Positions 6,744 to 11,357 of a stretch of 11,357 bases of DNA are shown here, piece by piece. The DNA is from Bacteriovorax sp. UBA1852 (GTDB lineage: Bacteria > Bdellovibrionota > Bacteriovoracia > Bacteriovoracales > Bacteriovoracaceae). Below the pieces are notes generated by a model, which was given only the letters and a program-made list of their open reading frames with translations, ran no database searches and had not been told where the DNA came from. The position numbers and the translations under genes are program-made. Where the stretch lies: the NCBI GenBank assembly GCA_002338505.1, contig DDIK01000192.1:1-11357 (forward strand). Direction: 5' to 3'. Within the stretch, counting starts at the first letter, position 1; each line of letters opens with the position of its first letter.

Positions 6744-7310
6744 CTAATACGCAATAGATAAAATTTTCAATTCACAAGACTGAGTACCATTACTTATCAG
6801 GTAAGCTCTTACATACAAAGACCCCGAACTAATAAACTCTTTTAAAGTCGAGCTTATTTGCGAGGCGGTATTTGCTTGTGACTCTGAATCACTTGCAGCT
6901 ACCCAACTACCTAAACTATAATAAGAAAAATTAGTTCCATCTTTAGAGAACTGATACTTAACACTACAACCACCAGTGACGCTCTCTTCAACTTTTGAGA
7001 TCTCTCCAGAGATCGTAATTGGCTTTGTAGATGTCACGCTAGGTGAACTGTTAAAATAGTCGTTTTCGGTTTCAAAATTAATCGCTGTTAGACTTGGAAG
7101 ACAAGGATCACCACCGCAAGCGGTGTTTCCTTCGGCTTCCTATTGAAAGTATCTTCTGTTTAAAGCGCTATAGCTATTTACTAAACTGTCTGCACTCTCT
7201 TTCAGATCAAAGCTAATGTAGGGATTACAGAAACTTAGTGTAAGTAAGAACAAAATTGTAGTAAGCAGACTATTTGTGAAAAACTTTGTGCCATAAACTT
7301 TAAGACCCAT
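6744..7310 (-). pseudogene. Secreted LamG-like domain protein gene with in-frame TAG
   Basis: One continuous frame of 188 sense and stop codons before the final TAG, broken only by an amber codon at 7142-7140. The first part, from ATG 7310, encodes 56 residues with a signal-like hydrophobic segment (SLLTTILFLLTLSFCNPY, about 14-31); the Cys after LSF could be a non-canonical lipoprotein site. After the TAG, 131 codons encode CGGDPC, a beta-rich domain and the ending YVRAYLISNGTQSCELKILS. The pattern of a KDGTNFSYYS block, a W, then a GxLYVRAYL...GTQ...L...Y ending resembles a LamG-like domain repeated in secreted proteins. Four cysteines follow the stop and could form two disulfides. The absence of any base insertion suggests a recent point mutation (for example CAG or GAG to TAG), a sequencing error, or readthrough. 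Internal restart at GTG 7037 would lose the export signal. There is no ribosome site before ATG 7310. Confidence 0.7.
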
Positions 7311-7315
7311 ATATA

Positions 7316-7323
7316 TTATCGGC
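7316..7323 (-). promoter_or_regulatory. Possible FliA-like -10 element before the LamG-like gene
   Basis: Minus-strand GCCGATAA (7323-7316) matches the E. coli sigma28 -10 consensus exactly and ends 5 bases before the ATG. The -35 region at the right distance (AATAATTG) fits poorly. If active, the mRNA would start at about the A of the ATG and be leaderless, which fits the missing ribosome site. A chance match in AT-rich DNA is likely enough to keep this tentative. Confidence 0.2.
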
Positions 7324-7446
7324 TAGAAATATTTCAATTATTAAGAAATGGATCTTAGTCAATAATTACAGACAGATAATTGAGTGTGAAATGAAGTCAA
7401 TTAATGATTATAGAAAGTGCCTATTCTTATAGGATTACTTTAGACG

Positions 7447-7479
7447 AAAAAAAAGACCGTAAATACGATCTGCTTTTTT
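7447..7479. terminator. Bidirectional intrinsic terminator downstream of tRNA-Leu
   Basis: On the minus strand AGATCGT (7471-7465), loop ATTT, ACGGTCT (7460-7454), then at least seven T (7453-7447): a 7-bp stem with one T-G wobble, well placed 22 bases after the tRNA 3' end. On the plus strand the same stem is followed after GC by TTTTTT (7474-7479), so it could also stop rightward transcription. Confidence 0.8.
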
Positions 7480-7492
7480 ACTTAAATAAGTA

Positions 7493-7576
7493 TGGTGCCC
7501 AGAAGAGGACTTGAACCTCCACGCCAAAGGCACTAGATCCTAAGTCTAGCGTGTCTACCAATTTCACCATCTGGGC
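7493..7576 (-). tRNA. tRNA-Leu, anticodon UAG
   Basis: An 84-base tRNA with encoded CCA. The acceptor stem pairs GCCCAGA with TCTGGGC, followed by discriminator A and CCA (7495-7493). The D-loop region has AATTGGTAGAC. The anticodon stem is CTAGA/TCTAG around the loop CTTAGGA, giving anticodon UAG at 7542-7540, which reads the leucine codon CUA (and other CUN codons). A long variable arm (TGCCTTTGGCG) marks class II, as expected for leucine. The T-loop is TTCAAGT. Its anticodon has the same letters as the amber stop in the neighbouring gene but reads CUA, not UAG, so it is not a suppressor. Confidence 0.97.
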
Positions 7577-7608
7577 ATAATTAAATGTTTTGCTTGAAAA
7601 ACAATGTA

Positions 7609-7637
7609 TTTTTACTTTAGATAACTACAGTTGGCAA
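7609..7637 (-). promoter_or_regulatory. Candidate promoter of tRNA-Leu
   Basis: Minus-strand TTGCCA (7637-7632, five of six) is followed after 17 bases by TAAAAA (7614-7609, four of six). Transcription would begin about 25 bases before the mature tRNA. No terminator lies between the coiled-coil gene and the tRNA, so readthrough from that operon is also possible. Confidence 0.35.
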
Positions 7638-7640
7638 GAC

Positions 7641-10103
7641 TTAGGCTGCTTTTTTTTCATATTTTGCTAATTTTTTCTCTATCTCACTTAATTTATTTTG
7701 AAGCATTGCACTCTCTTGCTTATATGAATGTGCCTCTTTCTTCTTATCAGCTAATTCTTGGATAGCCTTGTCTTTTTGCTCACGTGTCTTATCAAGATTA
7801 CGCTCTAGTTGCTTCAATTTAGTACCGGAGACCTGGCCCCCCTGAGCTCCTTTAAGCTTAGAGATTACCTTTTCAAGCTCTATTACCTTGCCGTTTAAGA
7901 GCTTCATCTTCTGCTCGTGTTTCTTAGCCTCTAAGGATAAAGCTTTTTCATGACTATCTGTCATGTCTTGAAGTGCTTTTTGCAATTGTACATTATTTGC
8001 TGCATCTGACTCAGGTTCCCCTTTAGAATTTATCATTTCTTCAAGTTCTTTAATTTTCTCTTGTAAGAAGTTATTTTTTTCTTTCTCTGCATTAAGAATC
8101 TCAGGCTTTACAAGGTCTTCAACTTCACTTTCATGATTCCTCTTTAACTCAACAATAGTGTTAGCCAGCTCAATAGACTTTTGTTCACTATGAGCTAACT
8201 TATTTTCGAGCTGATCTTTCTCAAGAGATAACGCCTTCAATTGGCTATCATCATTCTTCACTTCTTCAAAGAGCTGACTCTTTTCAGTTTTACTCTCTAA
8301 GAGTTTTCTCTCCAGAAGATGAATTCGCTCATCCCTTCTCTTAAGTTCATCTTCAAAGACCTGTTCTTTTCTTTCAAATGTTATGGTTTTTGCTTTAAGC
8401 TCTCTATTTTTAAATGATAACAGCTGTTCTAGTTTCTTGGACTTCGATTCGGCGCTAGAATCGTCTCCTAAAGGACTTCCTAATATCTCCTTATCTGTCT
8501 CCCGAACAGCACTTAGCTGCTCTTTTGCAGATGAAAGCAAAACCTTAAGTTTATTATTTAACTCATCTTTACTTTCAATAATCTTTTTTAATTTTTCATT
8601 CTGTAGTTTCGTAAAATGTTCACTACGTGACGAACTCTTACTTTCTTCGGCAGTTTTCTCTATTGCACAAGAACCTACAATTTTCGAAACGAGTCTTTCA
8701 TTTTGCTCTTTTGATAAGCCTAACTTTCGACTAACAAGCTCACCTAATTGCGATTTAACTTCAATAAGATCAGTGCTACCCTCATCAATACTATTTATAA
8801 AAATTGTAGCAAGATCATTCCTGACTTCATTAAAAGTACTTTGAATTTTTATAATATCATCGTGAGTTTCTTGCTCACCTTTGACTAGAGTATTCTCATC
8901 TTCGACATTATCTTCTCCATTGCCTTTGACGAGAGTTACTTCGTTTTCTTCGTCAAACTTTCCACCAACGACTTGAATAAAATCTGAGTCATTCTCAAAA
9001 AGAGATGAGACCTCATACAATTCTATTTCTTTTAACGACTCTCCAAGCTTCTTAACAAAGTCCTGATCAGAGCACAGATCATCTGATGCACCAGCGATAG
9101 AGAGTTCATAGGCCTCTTCAACTTTATAGTCACTGATAACTTTTCTAATAAAATCTAAATCCTCTTGCTTTAAGCCTTTCACAAGCTGACTTTCTGGAAA
9201 CTTCTCAAGTTCATTCTCAAACACAAAGCTATCTTTTAAGATATACTTTCTATCTTTTAGCCAATCGATAACTTTTCTAACTGTTTCAATAACACTTTTC
9301 GTATTTACGTCATGCTTAAACTTTACGGGATCTTTCTCAACCTTTACAAATGATTCTGTATTTTCATAAAAACTCAAATTAGGATTTACGCTATTAAACT
9401 TTTCAAGGTCATTAAAGACAACAGCCTTTCCAACAATATCTTTTATGAGAATTACATTAAAGACTAATTCTTTTGAACTCTTCAAGTAGTATGTATCAAC
9501 TATCGTCGTATCAATACTTGAAATAAATTCAGTAATCTCAGTTGAGGTCTTTTGCAATTTGCTTATAGCACTATGTATTTGAAGTGCAACATAGTCCTCT
9601 CCTCTTACAAACTCAACTTCAATAGGTAGTAACTCAAGCTCATTTAAGATGAATTTTATAATTGATTGATAACTATCCTGTAGTTTCTTATAGTCAAAGT
9701 TATTCCTATAAAGATATGCACCTATCACATCTTGATAATGCCCAATAGAAAATGGGTCTGTGACTTTAAAATTTTTAAAGTCCCCCTCATAGAGGCTATC
9801 AATATTGATTGACGAATCTAGCCCGACAAACCTTTTAAGAGTTACACTTGTAACTTGATGTCCGAGAAGTTCTGGTGAGATACGAGGAGAAAGTTTCTCA
9901 CTATCTGAAATATAAAGAACCTTATCAATATCTCCTTCATAAACTGTATCAGTTATTAAAACATCAAAAGAGATTTCCTTATCTTGACTATTATGAACCT
10001 CAATTACATCATCATCAGAAAAGAAGTTTTTAAAATAGTCAGGCTCGATAGCTTCACTATCACTCAAGAGACAAAGAATGTGTAATTTCTCTTTTAAACT
10101 CAT
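7641..10103 (-). CDS. Large coiled-coil protein with possible pseudo-receiver N-terminus
   Basis: An 820-residue acidic, soluble protein without signal peptide or membrane segment; family not recognised. Residues 1-90 alternate hydrophobic strands and loops (LHILCLLSD at 7-15, FDVLITD at 46-52, KVLYISD at 61-67) in a way that recalls a response-regulator receiver fold, but the full acidic pocket and phospho-Asp context are not evident. Residues 110-380 form a mixed alpha/beta region. An acidic linker (384-415) contains TLVKG twice, 15 residues apart. Residues 415-480 are helical. From about 495 to the end is a long heptad-rich coiled coil, broken around 541-553, 692-703 and 751-760, with a Lys-rich C-terminus. 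Its ATG overlaps the stop of the HD-GYP-like gene as ATGA, with no good ribosome site of its own, so it is translationally coupled and probably works with that protein, perhaps as a scaffold. That role is inference. Confidence 0.8.
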   Translation of the reverse strand: MSLKEKLHILCLLSDSEAIEPDYFKNFFSDDDVIEVHNSQDKEISFDVLITDTVYEGDIDKVLYISDSEKLSPRISPELLGHQVTSVTLKRFVGLDSSINIDSLYEGDFKNFKVTDPFSIGHYQDVIGAYLYRNNFDYKKLQDSYQSIIKFILNELELLPIEVEFVRGEDYVALQIHSAISKLQKTSTEITEFISSIDTTIVDTYYLKSSKELVFNVILIKDIVGKAVVFNDLEKFNSVNPNLSFYENTESFVKVEKDPVKFKHDVNTKSVIETVRKVIDWLKDRKYILKDSFVFENELEKFPESQLVKGLKQEDLDFIRKVISDYKVEEAYELSIAGASDDLCSDQDFVKKLGESLKEIELYEVSSLFENDSDFIQVVGGKFDEENEVTLVKGNGEDNVEDENTLVKGEQETHDDIIKIQSTFNEVRNDLATIFINSIDEGSTDLIEVKSQLGELVSRKLGLSKEQNERLVSKIVGSCAIEKTAEESKSSSRSEHFTKLQNEKLKKIIESKDELNNKLKVLLSSAKEQLSAVRETDKEILGSPLGDDSSAESKSKKLEQLLSFKNRELKAKTITFERKEQVFEDELKRRDERIHLLERKLLESKTEKSQLFEEVKNDDSQLKALSLEKDQLENKLAHSEQKSIELANTIVELKRNHESEVEDLVKPEILNAEKEKNNFLQEKIKELEEMINSKGEPESDAANNVQLQKALQDMTDSHEKALSLEAKKHEQKMKLLNGKVIELEKVISKLKGAQGGQVSGTKLKQLERNLDKTREQKDKAIQELADKKKEAHSYKQESAMLQNKLSEIEKKLAKYEKKAA

Positions 10104-11026
10104 GCCGCTTGCTTAAACTCCGCTTCAAATATTTTCTTAATTTTTATGTACCTTTTATTCTCTTTGAAGAAGCTCATTAAAACTCCACGAGCATCATCTT
10201 TCTCACACTTTATTTCTGTATAGGGATATATTTTTTGTACTAGAGTATAGAGACTTGGAAGGTCTCCGACCTCGCTTTCATAAATTTTAAAAGGCCCTTG
10301 TCCTGTAGCAAGATTTTCATGATGATATCTAATCATCGAATAGATGGCTTCATTCTCAACATTGACCTTCTTTAAGTTTGCTTTAATTAAAGAAGACTTA
10401 GAAACATAAGAACCTCCTATGCCTTCATCCAAAGAGAGGACTCGACCGTGTTCAAGCTGTCTAAAAGTATGGGGTGCAAAATTACTTTCTTCAAATAATT
10501 CTAAGTCAGTTATAAATACGGAATTATATAAATCTTTAAGAAAACTATAATTAAGATAACCAAGAGAGAATGCCATTAATACAGTAAGGGAACTTACGGC
10601 AACGGCTCTTTTATAAATGATCAGACTATTTCCAGCAATCTTGTTTTCTAGATCCTCCGGTAGATCATAGAATGTTTGAAAACAAATCTGCCACCAGTCT
10701 ATTTGACTTCCACTTTTAACATTATTTATAAAGATATCTGAAAAATCAGAAATGACTTCTTTTCTAATGATATGTCTTGAAAGTTCGTCATCACTTTCTC
10801 TTAGCTTTTCAAAATTCGTGATATGTTTATTAATCAAATCTAAGTCTGCAATAGACTCCAAACTTAAAACCGAGCCTCCACTATGAAGCTTCTCGACGAG
10901 ATCGATATTAACCAGATCACCACAGTTTCCAATAACAGTTGTACCTGACTTCTTATGCCAATACAGAGTTCCCGATAGAATTTTATCTGACCTTATCTTA
11001 TCCAGGTCAAAGGTGATTTCAGTCAT
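10100..11026 (-). CDS. Degenerate HD-GYP-like domain protein
   Basis: A 308-residue cytoplasmic protein. The N-terminal 60 residues form a small beta-rich domain (SGTLYWHKKSGTTVIGNCGD, then VEKLHSGGSVL) like the leader domains of other HD-GYP proteins. The region 136-260 follows the HD-GYP pattern: YKRAVAVSSLTVLMAFSLGY (138-157) aligns with the first helices. TDLEL (173-177) replaces the expected HDIGK, so the HD pair and the lysine are lost. HHE (235-237) followed by TGQGPF (241-246) replaces HHE with GxGYP. Too many metal ligands are missing for cyclic-di-GMP phosphodiesterase activity, so it is probably a sensor, adaptor or regulator. The alignment is from memory of the family. The start has AAGGA 8 bases upstream. 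The following gene overlaps by 4 bases and the membrane-protein gene lies 102 bases upstream with no terminator between, so all three may share a transcript. Confidence 0.7.
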   Translation of the reverse strand: MTEITFDLDKIRSDKILSGTLYWHKKSGTTVIGNCGDLVNIDLVEKLHSGGSVLSLESIADLDLINKHITNFEKLRESDDELSRHIIRKEVISDFSDIFINNVKSGSQIDWWQICFQTFYDLPEDLENKIAGNSLIIYKRAVAVSSLTVLMAFSLGYLNYSFLKDLYNSVFITDLELFEESNFAPHTFRQLEHGRVLSLDEGIGGSYVSKSSLIKANLKKVNVENEAIYSMIRYHHENLATGQGPFKIYESEVGDLPSLYTLVQKIYPYTEIKCEKDDARGVLMSFFKENKRYIKIKKIFEAEFKQAA

Positions 11027-11128
11027 AAAGTTATTCCTTGGACGCTATAAATTTATACGCCTTCCAAAATTACTTTTCGGGTATTAAGTAAATAAAATTA
11101 GAGACTTATAGTATATCGAAGGACTCGG
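11027..11128 (-). other. Spacer between the membrane-protein and HD-GYP-like genes
   Basis: Reading leftwards, I find no stem-loop with a T-run after the membrane-protein stop. A perfect 12-bp palindrome TATAAATTTATA lies about 20 bases before the ribosome site of the HD-GYP-like gene. It could provide a -10 box or be an AT-rich chance palindrome; no matching -35 was found. Confidence 0.3.
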
Positions 11129-11357
11129 TTACTGAGGAGAATTACCCTTCGTATCGGATTGAATTTCTACGACTTCATTAAAGCTATCTTGAATCTCAAG
11201 GAAATCATCATCTTGTCTAAACTTAATAGGCAACAATTTTCCTCCGTTTTTGACGATCTCTTTTAAGTGAATATTCATACGATAAAAAGGTCCTGCAACC
11301 TTATGTGACATTTTTAAGGAAACAAAAGCGAAGACAACTAAAATAACGAGATAAGTA
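11129..11357 (-). CDS. C-terminal part of a membrane protein with TM and HAMP-like segment (5' end outside window)
   Basis: The frame is open to the right edge, so the start lies outside. The 75 visible residues begin with TYLVILVVFAFVSLK, the end of a transmembrane helix. SHKVAGPFYRMNIHLKEIVK and a charged amphipathic region with DDDFLEIQDSFNEVV follow, the pattern of a HAMP-like linker (the phrase after the membrane helix is typical of sensor proteins: S/T-H-R/K-x-A-G-P-x-Y-R). The protein ends soon after (GNSPQ stop), so no kinase or methyl-accepting domain follows. An ATG at 11311 inside this frame is not the start: it would cut off the membrane helix and has no ribosome site. The gene precedes the HD-GYP-like gene on the same strand and may feed a membrane signal to it. 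Confidence 0.7.
   Translation of the reverse strand, partial: TYLVILVVFAFVSLKMSHKVAGPFYRMNIHLKEIVKNGGKLLPIKFRQDDDFLEIQDSFNEVVEIQSDTKGNSPQ

Noticed and set aside
7493..7576. tRNA with anticodon UAG close to a gene with an in-frame UAG, suggesting stop-codon recoding
   Set aside because: Anticodon UAG pairs with codon CUA, not with UAG; an amber suppressor would need CUA. It is an ordinary tRNA-Leu.
7140..7576. tRNA-Leu as an integration site of a mobile element with the broken gene beside it
   Set aside because: No integrase, direct repeat of the tRNA 3' end or phage-like gene is visible in the window.
8383..8844. 153-codon plus-strand frame inside the coiled-coil gene
   Set aside because: It is Ser/Leu/Phe-rich, as expected from the antisense of Lys/Glu-rich coiled-coil codons, and has no promoter or ribosome site.

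Overview
The window is AT-rich, gene-dense bacterial DNA. It suggests a low-GC member of the Bdellovibrionota (Bacteriovorax/Halobacteriovorax-like). This is an inference from the protein style: a degenerate HD-GYP protein with a long coiled-coil partner, many secreted unknowns, and a LamG-like secreted domain. No rRNA or species marker is present to confirm it. There is no sign of a phage, plasmid, IS element or CRISPR array.

Layout. Bases 1-2896 (minus strand) hold a likely two-gene operon. A CsdA/DeaD-type DEAD-box RNA helicase starts at a TTG codon and is followed after 16 bases by an HI0933/YhiN-type flavoprotein that runs off the left edge. Between the helicase and the next upstream gene is a helicase leader with a long imperfect hairpin and a mutually exclusive alternative pairing (about 2990-3060). 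Bases 3139-4269 (minus) encode an exported protein with one CxxCH haem site after a helical N-terminal part. It is divergent from a translationally coupled pair on the plus strand (4387-5938): a sialidase-like BNR beta-propeller without a signal peptide, and a small protein of the DUF115/GT42 glycosyltransferase-like fold.

Bases 6156-6680 (plus) encode a small secreted protein of unknown function with a good sigma70-type promoter and an intrinsic terminator. Converging on it from the right is a secreted LamG-like gene (6744-7310, minus) interrupted by an in-frame TAG. Then come a tRNA-Leu(UAG) gene with a terminator that works in both directions (7447-7576) and an apparent signalling operon reading leftwards from the right edge. 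In transcription order that operon has the tail of a membrane protein with a TM-HAMP-like segment, a degenerate HD-GYP protein, and an 820-residue coiled-coil protein whose start overlaps the preceding stop by 4 bases.

How the genes may work together. The right-hand trio looks like a non-enzymatic signalling or scaffolding module: a membrane input, an HD-GYP fold that has lost its metal ligands, and a coiled-coil scaffold with a possible pseudo-receiver N-terminus. The central pair looks like a glycan-related cassette. The left-hand helicase is probably controlled through its structured leader. These functional links rest on gene order and motif reading only.
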